Below, one piece after another: positions 1-8,387 of a stretch of 64,000 nucleotides of DNA (position 1 is the stretch's first letter; each line of letters begins with the position of its first letter). The stretch comes from an uncultured Paracoccaceae bacterium (GTDB taxonomy: Bacteria > Pseudomonadota > Alphaproteobacteria > Rhodobacterales > Rhodobacteraceae): NCBI GenBank assembly GCA_947503935.1, contig CANNFR010000013.1:1-64000 (forward strand). The letters are read 5' to 3'. Position numbers and translations under genes: made by a program. The notes below the pieces were generated by a model that was not told the origin of the DNA, ran no database searches, and was given only the letters and a program-made list of their open reading frames with translations.

Positions 1-108
1 CGCTGAGAACCAATCCAGAACGCCAGAAGTGGAAAATCCCGCCGGTGCCCCGAAGATCCGCTAAACAGCCTTAGACCCTCACGCGGGCTGTAGTTTCCAC
101 ACAGCCTC

Positions 109-168
109 GGCCGTGAGTGCAGCCCGACGAGGGCCCAATGGAGAGTATGCTGCGCCGCATCCGAGGTC
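109..168. repeat. Interspersed repeat, copy A
   Basis: These 60 bases recur at 39930-39989 with only 3 mismatches. The copy ends right where the left terminal repeat of the IS3 element begins, so the IS seems to have landed in or beside it. Bases 1-108 hold no gene I can recognise; a short plus-strand frame closing at a TAG near base 74 could be the tail of a gene lying outside the window. Confidence 0.75.
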
Positions 169-203
169 CTGGTCTGCCCCCATCGGGTGGTCCGGTTTGA
201 TTG

Positions 204-1019
204 TTAGTGCATCGTGGGCCTCTGGTCCATTGGAACGCTGCTTTCTGGGGCTGGCGGGCGGTAGCCCAATGCGCTGCGCGGCCTGACGGTGTTGTAGTGG
301 ATGCGCCATTGCTCGATCAGGATTTGCGCCTCTTTCAAGGTGTAGAACAACTCGCCATTGAGCAGCTCATCGCGGAACCGGGCGTTGAAGCTTTCACAGT
401 ACCCATTTTCCCACGGGCTGCCTGGTTCGATGTAGGCGGTCTTCGCCCCGACAGCAGCGATCCAGTCTCGCACTTTCTGAGCGATAAATTCCGGGCCATT
501 GTCGGACCTTATGTAACCCGGCGGACCGCGCAGGATGAACAGGTCCGTCAGCGCATCCAAAACATCGGTTGAGTTGAGCCTGCGATCGACGCGGATCATC
601 AGCGCCTCCCGAGTGTATTCGTCGATGATGTTCAGTGTGCGATAGACCCGCCCGTCAGCGGTCCGATCCTGGACGAAGTCGTAGGACCAGACGTGATTGG
701 GGCGTTCCGGCCGCAGACGCACACACGACCCGTCGTTCAGCCAGAGCCGTCCTCTCTTCTTCTGTTTCTGTGGGGCTTTCAGCCCTTCGCGTCGCCAGAT
801 ACGCTCAACCCGCTTGTGGTTTACATGCCAGCCCGCGTTGTTCAGCAGGCCGGTGACCATGCGGTAGCCATAGCGCCCGTATTGGTCAGCCAACTCGATG
901 ATGTCGTCGGTCAGACGCTCTTCATCGGCCCGACCCTGGGGCACCTTGCGCTGCGTGGATCGATGCTGGCCCAACGTGCGGCAGGCGCGGCGTTCGGACA
1001 CGCCCAGTTCCTGCCGCAC
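204..1019 (-). CDS. IS3-family transposase OrfB (DDE integrase domain)
   Basis: This is the catalytic half of an IS3 transposase. It carries a short HTH_21-like N-terminus and an rve integrase core. Visible catalytic features are an Asp in the WSYDFV stretch, an Asp in RSDNGPEF, and a Glu in the PGSPWENGYCESFN stretch. The C-terminal YNTVRPRSALGYRPP block is typical of the IS407 group. The frame is open upstream of the first Met: reading it from near 1060 gives the KLLSPSRRRNCIEHVR start common in this group, so OrfB is probably made only as an OrfAB fusion by -1 frameshifting. The frame is intact, so the element may be functional. Confidence 0.9.
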   Translation of the reverse strand: MRQELGVSERRACRTLGQHRSTQRKVPQGRADEERLTDDIIELADQYGRYGYRMVTGLLNNAGWHVNHKRVERIWRREGLKAPQKQKKRGRLWLNDGSCVRLRPERPNHVWSYDFVQDRTADGRVYRTLNIIDEYTREALMIRVDRRLNSTDVLDALTDLFILRGPPGYIRSDNGPEFIAQKVRDWIAAVGAKTAYIEPGSPWENGYCESFNARFRDELLNGELFYTLKEAQILIEQWRIHYNTVRPRSALGYRPPAPESSVPMDQRPTMH

Positions 1020-1051
1020 ATGTTCGATGCAATTACGGCGACGCGAAGGGC

Positions 1052-1330
1052 TTAGAAGTTTCCCTTTGCTGCCTCGGTCAGGATCAGCTTGTCCAGGGTG
1101 AGATCAGACACAGCCCGCCGCAGCCGCTGGTTCTCTTTCTCCAGTTCCTTCAGCCGTGCGAGCTGAGACCTGCCCATCCCACCATAGAGCTTGCGCCACC
1201 GGTAGAACGTCTGCTGCGTCACGCCGATCTGGCGCACCGCCTCGGCAACCGTCATTCCTTGTCCCAGTAGTACCTCAACCTGCCGAAGCTTCGATACAAT
1301 CTCTTCGGGCTTCTCTCTTTTCCCAGCCAT
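1052..1330 (-). CDS. IS3-family transposase OrfA
   Basis: A 92-residue helix-turn-helix protein that binds the IS ends. The N-terminus (EEIVSKLRQVEVLLGQGMTV) and the QTFYRWRKLYGG recognition helix are standard for HTH_Tnp_1, followed by a leucine-rich coiled segment (LKELEKENQRLRRAV) used for multimerisation. It stops at TAA within the run that encodes KGNF. A purine-rich slip site (AAAGGGAAAC on the minus strand, just before the stop) would move ribosomes to the -1 frame and into OrfB. It lies next to the right terminal repeat. Confidence 0.9.
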   Translation of the reverse strand: MAGKREKPEEIVSKLRQVEVLLGQGMTVAEAVRQIGVTQQTFYRWRKLYGGMGRSQLARLKELEKENQRLRRAVSDLTLDKLILTEAAKGNF

Positions 1331-1402
1331 CGCGGATCCTCCAATTTGCGGGACAATCTATCCCAGTTGGTGGACCACTTTCAGGGGGCTACTCCACACC
1401 GC

Positions 1403-1492
1403 TTACAGTTTATCCAGGGTGCGTTTGGTCGGCAGATGCGACCGCTCAACCAGCTGGATGATCTCCAGCTTCTCAGTTGCGGCATACCTCAT
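1403..1492 (-). pseudogene. N-terminal remnant of an integrase-type transposase
   Basis: The frame starts MRYAATEKLEIIQLVERS and then runs to HLPTKRTLDKL before a TAA. This matches my recollection of the N-terminus of rve-type transposases that begin MRYPxxEKLEII and continue into a helix-turn-helix. Everything after residue 29 is missing, and the break lies 7 bp from the IS3 terminal repeat, so IS3 insertion or a later deletion probably destroyed it. It shows the site was already mobile-element territory. Confidence 0.6.
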
Positions 1493-1562
1493 TCGTCGTC
1501 GCCCCCATCGGCGTCTGTGATCCGCACCAATTACGAGGTGCCCAAACGTACAGATTGTGATC

Positions 1563-1591
1563 TTGACCCACACCACAACTTAAGATAGAAA
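1563..1591 (+). promoter_or_regulatory. Possible promoter of the low-GC gene cluster
   Basis: A TTGACC box and a TAGAAA box lie 17 bp apart, about 50 bp upstream of the first gene of the cluster. The -10 is a weak match, and this AT-rich leader offers other choices. No other promoter-sized gap exists before the 24-base gap ahead of the last gene, so a single leader promoter for the whole run is likely. Confidence 0.3.
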
Positions 1592-1638
1592 CAATTAAGG
1601 GCAGATAGTATCTTCATAAAGCTATTCAGAGTAGAGTC

Positions 1639-2640
1639 ATGACTGATGATCGCTTGGTGTTCCACAATGGAGACCTCATTGTTTCAAGAGATGGTCTAAT
1701 CAAAGATTCCCATGCCAAGGAAAGCGATATCATTGTAGTGTCCGGAACGCTGCTAGAAGGCATAGGAAATAGCCACTCCGATATTGATGTGTACGTCATT
1801 ACGGAATACCTCTCACCTGTAGAAGAAATTGGTAAGCACAATTACGTGGGAAGTGAAAAAGGACTAGTCCGCCAGTTCTATGACTACTTACCCGAAGGCA
1901 ATTTCGGCCTAGATGTGGAGTTCTATACTGTACCCGAAATCCACGCGCTGTTTGACAGGATGATCTCACTCGCCGAAAGGGCGGCGATGAACACGAAAAT
2001 CTATCGTCCCAAATTGAACACTTCAGACTCGGACGCAATCCACAAACTGTTGATTGGAAAGTGTCTCGCTGGCAGCGCTAGGCTAAAAACAATCATCGAA
2101 AGCCGTCACCGTGAGGCCTTCTGCTTCCTTCAATACCGAAACAAGATCGGCGGCTATCCCGAGTTCAAAGATATCGCAGGAGCCTACGCCAGTAAAGATG
2201 TGGACACTGCCCTTTACAATGCGCGAATATATCTTGCCCAGCAAATTTCTGCCCTGTGTCATATTTCGGGAAATACAAATAGCAAGCCGAAATGGTTGAT
2301 GCAGAACATTAAATCTTTGCCGGAGAAAGATTCGAACTTGGGGCAAGCTGTGATGTCCTTCCTCTTTACTGAAGCTAGGACGCAAAGCGCCAAGATGAGC
2401 CTGTTCAAAGACTGGTGCGAATTGGTTGATCAAGTCTTCTTAGCGACTCATGAGTATCTCGCTGCAGCTACAAGTTTCGGCTTTAATATTGAAGAGGCAA
2501 TCAAGCTTACTGAAGTTGAATTTGAACAAGAAGAGTTTCACGACAAACAAACTGTTCTTGAGTTCCAGCACAGGCGCCGATTGTCCGACAGGAGTGGCCC
2601 CAGTATCCCCGAGATTTTCGAGGCGTGTACTACCCCTTAA
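1639..2640 (+). CDS. Nucleotidyltransferase-fold protein
   Basis: The 333-residue protein has the minimal nucleotidyltransferase signature near its N-terminus: SGTLLEGIGNSHSDID at 35-50 gives the GS-like motif and the DxD pair (Asp48, Asp50), and LDVEF around 91-95 supplies a third acidic residue. Proteins of this fold move AMP or another nucleotide onto a hydroxyl, amine or protein. The remaining 230 residues are mostly helical, and I do not recognise a named family. It is the first gene of an eight-gene run and is followed 51 bp later by the exporter. It could be a tailoring enzyme or a self-resistance enzyme of the aminoglycoside adenylyltransferase kind. Base composition is AT-rich relative to the flanks. 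Confidence 0.7.
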   Translation: MTDDRLVFHNGDLIVSRDGLIKDSHAKESDIIVVSGTLLEGIGNSHSDIDVYVITEYLSPVEEIGKHNYVGSEKGLVRQFYDYLPEGNFGLDVEFYTVPEIHALFDRMISLAERAAMNTKIYRPKLNTSDSDAIHKLLIGKCLAGSARLKTIIESRHREAFCFLQYRNKIGGYPEFKDIAGAYASKDVDTALYNARIYLAQQISALCHISGNTNSKPKWLMQNIKSLPEKDSNLGQAVMSFLFTEARTQSAKMSLFKDWCELVDQVFLATHEYLAAATSFGFNIEEAIKLTEVEFEQEEFHDKQTVLEFQHRRRLSDRSGPSIPEIFEACTTP

Positions 2641-2691
2641 TGATTCAATCGTTTCGACCAGATCGGTTCCCGATTGAGGAGAGGAAAAACA

Positions 2692-3882
2692 GTGTTGTTT
2701 ATGTTTGCACTCATCTGCACAAGCATTCAACGGGGATTGATCATAGTGATCCTAGCCTGGAGTGGGCTTGAGGTGGGCGGAACAGTTGCCGCAACAGGGC
2801 AAGTGTTTCTTCTCAATCACTCCATGAACGTCCTCTTAGGGCCTTTCTTCGGTGTTGTGTCGGACAAGCTCGACAGAAAAGTGAGCATTGTCATTGGCCA
2901 AGGTTTGACCGCTTTAGCTTTCCTTGTCCCTCTTATACTTTGGTCGAAGAACATTCCACTCACATTCCTAATCCTACTTATTATCGCGTTCTTCGCTCGA
3001 CTCGGAGGATTGGTATCCATTGGGGCGCTCGATGGCCTTCTTCAGCAGCTCAATGCAAAGGATGGGCTAAGAAGGGCAGCAGTGATAGCCAATGGCGTGC
3101 GCCAAGGATTCATGGTCGCTGGCGCCGGGGCCGGTGGGTTTCTTATACACGCTTTTGGTATTCCCGGTGCATTCCTTATCGCGAGCACACTATCGATCGC
3201 GGTTATGATTTGCATAGCGAATATTGAAGTGAACAAACCGGTACTAGCTCGAAAAAGCAACGCCGCAGGTGTAATCGAAAGCTTAGTCAGCGGGATCCGT
3301 TACATGCGAACTACTCCCACGCTGATCCCGCTAGCATTAGCGACTTCTTTTGCTTTTTCGGTAGGACAACTTGGCAACGCACTACTCCCAGGGTTTGTTA
3401 AGATCCAACTTGAGGAAGGTAGCGCTACCTATGGCTTAATAGACGCGATGTGGTCAATCGGAGGTGTATTGGCGGCCTTCGTCGCTAGTTTCATAATGTT
3501 TCGCCACCATCAAGTTCGGATGGAATACGTCGGGCTAGCTGCGCTAGGCGCCTGCTCGATGGTTATGGCATTGTCCGGAACTTCGCTCGCTGCTGCCCTC
3601 ACATTTGGACTGATGGGACTACTATTCTCCGTTAGTAAGATAGCAGCTGACAGCCAGCTGTTGGTCAACTGTAGCGAAAGGAGCATTGGACGCGTTCGTG
3701 CGAACATACGTTTCATGACCAGCATCCTCGGGATCGCTATCTACTCTGCGCCAAGTTTCTTTCCATCCAGAACAAGCGCTGATCTATTCATGATCTGGGG
3801 AATGGTCGTTCTCGCCGTTGGTCTTGCACTTCTTCTAACAACGAAAAATTCGATTGCGGCGGAGTCATATGAGAAAAGTTGA
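2692..3882 (+). CDS. MFS transporter, likely product exporter
   Basis: About 396 residues with 10-12 hydrophobic segments. The loop after the second segment, GVVSDKLDRK, is the MFS motif A region, typical of drug or metabolite efflux proteins. I chose the GTG at 2692 because a GGAGAGG ribosome site lies just upstream; a TTG at 2674 would sit before that site. The last bases overlap the sulfotransferase gene by 14 nt, so the two are translated together. Within the cluster it is the only transport gene, and export of the cluster product is the simplest reading; substrate cannot be told from sequence. Confidence 0.85.
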   Translation: MLFMFALICTSIQRGLIIVILAWSGLEVGGTVAATGQVFLLNHSMNVLLGPFFGVVSDKLDRKVSIVIGQGLTALAFLVPLILWSKNIPLTFLILLIIAFFARLGGLVSIGALDGLLQQLNAKDGLRRAAVIANGVRQGFMVAGAGAGGFLIHAFGIPGAFLIASTLSIAVMICIANIEVNKPVLARKSNAAGVIESLVSGIRYMRTTPTLIPLALATSFAFSVGQLGNALLPGFVKIQLEEGSATYGLIDAMWSIGGVLAAFVASFIMFRHHQVRMEYVGLAALGACSMVMALSGTSLAAALTFGLMGLLFSVSKIAADSQLLVNCSERSIGRVRANIRFMTSILGIAIYSAPSFFPSRTSADLFMIWGMVVLAVGLALLLTTKNSIAAESYEKS

Positions 3883-4612
3883 TTTCTTGGGCATAGGTGC
3901 ACACGGTGCAGGAACGACTTGGATCTGGAGATGGCTTTCCCGTCATCCTAAAATAGGGTTCCTAAAATCCGATTCTGGTCAGGGAATTATCGGCAAGGAA
4001 TGTCACTACTGGGACCGAAATTCTAGCAAGTCGGTACAGTGGTACTATAGCCAGTTTGATTGGAGTCGGCCGATAGTCGGGGAAATTACTCCGGCCTACG
4101 CCAGGTTACCAACCGAAGTCATCAACGATGTCGCTAAAACTTGTCCCCATGCCAAAGTTTTTTTCGTTATTCGAGATCCTTTAGACCGAACCTGGAGTGA
4201 CATACGGAAGCGAAGACGAAAATTGCTTAGATCGAATGACAACCCAACATGCGGTTGGTACATTAATCAGGCTTCGCGGCAGAAGGTCTGGATCAGAAAT
4301 GACTACTTGCGCACGGTTAAAAACTGGCACCGTGATTTTGGCGCTGATAGGCTCAGAGTGTACAAGTTCGAGGATTTTGTTAAGAGTCCTCGTCCACACT
4401 TTTCTGACCTTCTGAGCTTTCTGGGCGCCAACAAAGAAGAGATAAAGAGCTGGTCTGACGCTGAGATCAACACTCCTGTGAACTGCGGTGTTGCCGAGCC
4501 CATTCCTGAAGAATTTTCAGGTTGGTTTTCTGGTCACTTCCATCACCGATACCCCAATCAAATTGGAAGCATTCGAGCTCTAGGTTGCCTTGCTGAGTTG
4601 GAGACAAGATGA
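3869..4612 (+). CDS. PAPS-dependent sulfotransferase
   Basis: This enzyme would transfer sulfate from PAPS to a hydroxyl or amine. The 5'-phosphosulfate loop is GIGAHGAGTTW at 8-18, and the 3'-phosphate site is IRDPLDRTWSD at about 101-111 (Arg102, Ser110), both well formed. At 247 residues it is a compact member of the Sulfotransfer_1/3 type. The ATG at 3869 is preceded by GGAG and overlaps the MFS gene. The stop overlaps the next ATG (ATGA). It differs clearly from the second sulfotransferase in this window (42556). Substrate unknown; the neighbours suggest a cluster-made small molecule or peptide rather than a polysaccharide. Confidence 0.85.
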   Translation: MRKVDFLGIGAHGAGTTWIWRWLSRHPKIGFLKSDSGQGIIGKECHYWDRNSSKSVQWYYSQFDWSRPIVGEITPAYARLPTEVINDVAKTCPHAKVFFVIRDPLDRTWSDIRKRRRKLLRSNDNPTCGWYINQASRQKVWIRNDYLRTVKNWHRDFGADRLRVYKFEDFVKSPRPHFSDLLSFLGANKEEIKSWSDAEINTPVNCGVAEPIPEEFSGWFSGHFHHRYPNQIGSIRALGCLAELETR

Positions 4613-5676
4613 AAAGGAAAAAGATCCTTATTTTGAATGCTGGACGAGCACCTGGAATTACGTTCTGCAAATCGCTAGCTGAGCACGTTCACACCTTCGA
4701 ACTGATAGGTGTCGAGCGAAATCAGTTTTCATTACTAAATGCATGTGTGGAAAGGTGCTACTTCATTCCACCGAAAGACATTGATGAATACCTCAAGGAA
4801 ATTCAGAAGATTGTTCTTCAAGAGAGGATCGACCTGATCTATGCATCAAAAACGAATGAAGAACTCCTCATGGTATCGGAGCACCGGGACGAACTAGAAT
4901 GCGCTGTATTTTTGCCTTCTAAAGCTAGCGTACGGCTCTTTGAAGATAAGTGGGAAACATACCAAGAATTGCTTCGATACGACATTCCGGTCCCGGCTAC
5001 TTTCCAAGTTAATTCTGATAGCGACATTCAGAGCTCGCTAGATGAATTCGGAAGTATCTGGCTTCGTGCCACGCACGGTTCTGGAGGAAACGGATCGCTT
5101 CCCACCTCCCACTTTGAATTCGCTCGTGCCTGGGTCGACAGCAGCGCCGGTTGGGGAAACTACACTGCATCAGAAGTATTGAACGGGAAAACAGCGACGT
5201 GGTCCGCTGTTTGGTGGGAAGGTGAATTGATCGTTGCACAAGGTAGACGGCGGCTCTATTGGGAGCATTCCTGCCTTTCACCGTCAGGTGTCAGCGGTGT
5301 AACTGGTGCCCAGTATACGGTATCAGATCCTGCGATGGACGAAATTGCGATTGAAGCTATCACGTCGCTAGATCGGATGCCCCATGGCATTATTTCTGTC
5401 GATTTCACTTGCTCCCACGAATACTCTGACCCACGCGTAACGGAAATTCAAGCTAGTAGATTCTATACCTCAATTGATTTTCTTGCGGCTTTAGGGCTAA
5501 ACCTTCCCCTAATTTATTGTTCTCTCGCTCTCGATATCGAGCCCGACCTTCCTGACAAGCCATTAAACCCCCTTAAGGATGGCAGCTTGTGGATCAAGTA
5601 TCCAGAGACCCTGCCGCGCCTAACTTCATTAAGTGAAATAAATCAATTAGTTACCAGAGGTGGTGTCAATGTCTGA
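4609..5676 (+). CDS. ATP-grasp ligase
   Basis: A 355-residue ATP-grasp protein. Residues 1-100 form the N-terminal Rossmann-like lobe (KILILNAG, then YASKTNEELL). The ATP-grasp core starts near FEDKWETYQELL, with the flexible nucleotide loop RATHGSGGNGS at 153-163 and the metal-site strand VTEIQASRF around 277-285 (the usual EIN reads EIQ). Such enzymes activate a carboxylate as acyl phosphate and join it to an amine. It is coupled to the sulfotransferase by a 4-nt overlap and runs into the aminotransferase start. Within the cluster it is the only obvious bond-forming ligase, so it probably assembles the scaffold. Confidence 0.8.
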   Translation: MKRKKILILNAGRAPGITFCKSLAEHVHTFELIGVERNQFSLLNACVERCYFIPPKDIDEYLKEIQKIVLQERIDLIYASKTNEELLMVSEHRDELECAVFLPSKASVRLFEDKWETYQELLRYDIPVPATFQVNSDSDIQSSLDEFGSIWLRATHGSGGNGSLPTSHFEFARAWVDSSAGWGNYTASEVLNGKTATWSAVWWEGELIVAQGRRRLYWEHSCLSPSGVSGVTGAQYTVSDPAMDEIAIEAITSLDRMPHGIISVDFTCSHEYSDPRVTEIQASRFYTSIDFLAALGLNLPLIYCSLALDIEPDLPDKPLNPLKDGSLWIKYPETLPRLTSLSEINQLVTRGGVNV

Positions 5677-6766
5677 ACTTCAACTCCCTGCAACGGGCCC
5701 AAGAGTAAATGATTGGGTCTTAGAAACGCCTGCATATAGCCTCCCAACCGAGCCTGAGCGAAATATGGTGCGCTTGCATATGAACGAAAACCGCTATGGA
5801 CCGGCTCCTGACTGTCTTACTCTAGATTGTAAGACAGGAGACGATCACAGTGTATTTGAATACCCGTACCACCGGAACCGTGTCCTCAGCGAACGACTAG
5901 AAGCATTTCTAGGAATAAGTCAGGAGCACCTCACGATCAATCACGGCTCTGCAGCATTGATCCAACAAATTTTTCATTGTTCGATTAAGAGCGGCGATCT
6001 GGTGCGTATTGCTTCCCATAGTTGGGCATACTACCCAACCTTAGTTAACTTGTGCGGAGCCCGAGTTGAGTTTTTTGCTCTGGATGAAGAAACTGACAGG
6101 TTTACTTTCGACGAAGGAGGCCTGATTTCGACAAGAACTCGGCCCCAACTGATTGTTCTAAATACTCCACATATGCCGACCGGCGCTATCGCATCCAAGA
6201 AGCTAGTTCGCAAGCTCCTAGAGGACCATCCTCAAGCGCTAGTTCTCTTGGATGAAGCTTACTGGGGATTTGTAGAGAAACCGAGTAGCGAAGAGTTCGC
6301 GGAGCTCGTCTTAGAGTTCCCAAATCTAATTATTACGCGAACGTTTTCAAAACTATTCGCGTTGGCTGGCGAGCGGATTGGATACGGGATCGGTAGCCCA
6401 GCACTAATAGAAAGTCTTAGGAAGTGGGAGCCACTGTTTGGAATCCATGCTGCTTCCCAGCGGCGAGCAGTTCGAGCACTTGACAACGTTGAGTATTATT
6501 CACATCTCAGATCAACAATCAGGAAACAAACAGATCGGCTGGCTTCTGCGCTCGATCCGGACAAGTTCACACTAATGAAGTCTGGTGGAAACTACGTCCT
6601 AGTTAGATGCACGGGAGTGGATGCCGCGTTGGTCGAAGAGCACCTTAAGCAGAGCAAACTAGTCGTTCGCGCTTGCCAGCACTATGGCTTACCAAACTTT
6701 GTCCGCGTCACAATCGGCTTATCTCATGAGATTGATAGTCTAATATCAATAATGAAGGAGCTATAG
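5669..6766 (+). CDS. HisC-like PLP aminotransferase (class I/II)
   Basis: About 365 residues with the full fold-type I set: the substrate arm HMNENRYGP, the phosphate-loop NHGSAALI at 92-98, NTPHMPTG (normally NPNNPTG), the PLP-ring Asp in LLDEAYWGF (Asp195), the Schiff-base Lys in TRTFSKLFALAGERIGYG (Lys228), and the conserved Arg236. Closest by pattern is histidinol-phosphate aminotransferase, but its place here argues for a keto-to-amino step in a secondary pathway. The ATG at 5669 has AGAGG upstream; the gene overlaps the end of the ATP-grasp gene. The altered NTPHMPTG motif may reflect a different substrate. Confidence 0.85.
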   Translation: MSELQLPATGPRVNDWVLETPAYSLPTEPERNMVRLHMNENRYGPAPDCLTLDCKTGDDHSVFEYPYHRNRVLSERLEAFLGISQEHLTINHGSAALIQQIFHCSIKSGDLVRIASHSWAYYPTLVNLCGARVEFFALDEETDRFTFDEGGLISTRTRPQLIVLNTPHMPTGAIASKKLVRKLLEDHPQALVLLDEAYWGFVEKPSSEEFAELVLEFPNLIITRTFSKLFALAGERIGYGIGSPALIESLRKWEPLFGIHAASQRRAVRALDNVEYYSHLRSTIRKQTDRLASALDPDKFTLMKSGGNYVLVRCTGVDAALVEEHLKQSKLVVRACQHYGLPNFVRVTIGLSHEIDSLISIMKEL

Positions 6767-6773
6767 AAAAAGC

Positions 6774-8387
6774 GTGCCAATAGTTAGGGGGAACAGTGCC
6801 GTTTTTCAGAAACTCGGTGCTTCTGTATGGGACGTTGTTATTGCCGGGAGCGGGATCTCCAGCGCGACTTCTCTGTGGCGGCTGCTGACAACAACTGGAA
6901 AGTCATTGCGCATTCTCGTGATCGAGAAAGGTGACTTGGACCATCCTTATGCAAAGGTTGGCGACAGAGTAGCGCACCGGTTAAACACTTACTTGAGAAC
7001 AAAGAGCGGATGCCAAAAGATCGATCCCTGGTGGGATGCTGATGCCGTGGGAGGGGGGTTCAATGTCTGGTATGGACAGTTGGGACGCTTCAATTCGGCA
7101 AGTTTCTCAAAAGCCTCGCTGACAGTGTGCCCAGGTTCTGCCGAGCTCGCGGACTGGCCCATAAGTCACCAGGCTCTGCTACCATATTACGAACTAATTG
7201 AAAAAGCGCTGCTACCGTATGGAGCAGCTGACACTGCACTTCCTCAAACCGGTAACACAGTCTCCCAAAGCAATCTTACAGTGCGACCACGTCTTTCTGA
7301 CTTCGAAACCACGGTAGCGGCAAACCTGTCAAGCTCTGGTCACTTGTGCTATGTTGTACCCACGTGTCTTGGTGGGCGATTGTGGGACACACATCCGATC
7401 GACCCTATTACTGCTGAGGCCGTTCAAGGATCCGCCGCAGAGAATTTGAAGAAAGGTTTCAGACAGTATTTGTTAGACGCTGCAGAAGCAAATGCGAATG
7501 TAACACTTCTTACCGGAGGAGTAGTTGAGGCAGTCGAGCAGAACCTGAATGAAGTACAACTGAATGTAAGAAGTGTTGTCGACGCAGAGTCTGCTCGGGT
7601 CTCTCTGCAGGGGAAAAATCTATTTCTCGGGTGCGGCGCTATGGAAACAGTGCGCATACTATTCGCTTCCGAAGCCTTAACACGAAATCTCCCCATAGGG
7701 CGGTTCTTCAACACTTCAACGGAACTCATAGGATACATTGTTACCAGAATACCTCGAGCGAAAACTCGTGACCCATTGGCCCGCTTCGGACATTTGGCGG
7801 TAACACTTAAGCAGCCAGCCACCAACGCCATGGGTAAGGTTGCCATCTACGATGCCGCTATGGTTGATGGTTTCGACAAGTATCTTAGTTACCACGGAGA
7901 GTTTTCAACGGAACCACCCGTGCCTCAAGATCAATTCGATCAGTACTTTGTATTGAAGCTGAGCTTTAAAGGAGAGTCTGTCAATTGGGCAGGGAAGCGC
8001 ATCAGTAAGCAAAGACGTAACAAGGGCACAGTACCAGATCTTATTGTCGACTACCAAGATCATCCTGACGATATCAAACTAATCGAATATGCTAGGGCAA
8101 CGTTCAGGTCTATTGCTGAAGCATGTCCTGGCGGACAGCTCTTGTTTTGCTTTCGCCCGACGAAGGGGTTCGGTTTGAGTGCTCACCTCCACGGTGGCGC
8201 AATTATGGGCCACAACGCCAAGGCATCTGTAACTGACCCTCAATGCCGCATCTGGGGTTCAAAGAACATATTCGTAGTTGATTCTGCCTCGTTCCCTACT
8301 TCGGGCGACCTGAATGGCAGTCTAACAATGATGGCAAATGCAGCCCGAGTCACAGACTGCGCGATCTTAGGAGAAACACTCGCATGA
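6774..8387 (+). CDS. GMC-family FAD oxidoreductase
   Basis: This flavoenzyme probably oxidises an alcohol to an aldehyde or ketone. An N-terminal dinucleotide-binding motif, VIAGSGISSATSL around 22-34, is followed by an acidic strand (VIEKGD). The C-terminal GMC_oxred_C region has SAHLHGGAIMG with the catalytic His and ends with NIFVVDSASFPTSG and the NGSLTMMANAARV FAD contact. 537 residues is normal for the family. The GTG start is the only reasonable one; an AAGGAG lies upstream at longer than usual spacing. No signal peptide, so cytoplasmic. A ketone from this enzyme is a natural substrate for the aminotransferase just upstream. Confidence 0.85.
   Translation: MPIVRGNSAVFQKLGASVWDVVIAGSGISSATSLWRLLTTTGKSLRILVIEKGDLDHPYAKVGDRVAHRLNTYLRTKSGCQKIDPWWDADAVGGGFNVWYGQLGRFNSASFSKASLTVCPGSAELADWPISHQALLPYYELIEKALLPYGAADTALPQTGNTVSQSNLTVRPRLSDFETTVAANLSSSGHLCYVVPTCLGGRLWDTHPIDPITAEAVQGSAAENLKKGFRQYLLDAAEANANVTLLTGGVVEAVEQNLNEVQLNVRSVVDAESARVSLQGKNLFLGCGAMETVRILFASEALTRNLPIGRFFNTSTELIGYIVTRIPRAKTRDPLARFGHLAVTLKQPATNAMGKVAIYDAAMVDGFDKYLSYHGEFSTEPPVPQDQFDQYFVLKLSFKGESVNWAGKRISKQRRNKGTVPDLIVDYQDHPDDIKLIEYARATFRSIAEACPGGQLLFCFRPTKGFGLSAHLHGGAIMGHNAKASVTDPQCRIWGSKNIFVVDSASFPTSGDLNGSLTMMANAARVTDCAILGETLA

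Larger units (their letters stand above)
170..1396 (-). mobile_element. IS3-family insertion sequence (IS407-like)
   Basis: The element is about 1.23 kb with imperfect terminal inverted repeats. The left end reads TGG, four bases, CCCCC, five bases, GTGGTCC; the right end, read inward on the minus strand, has TGG, five bases, CCCCC, five bases, GTGGTCC. It carries orfA and orfB on the minus strand in the usual -1 frameshift arrangement. The flanking bases show no clear target duplication, which fits insertion followed by rearrangement. The right side abuts a remnant of another transposase. Confidence 0.85.
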
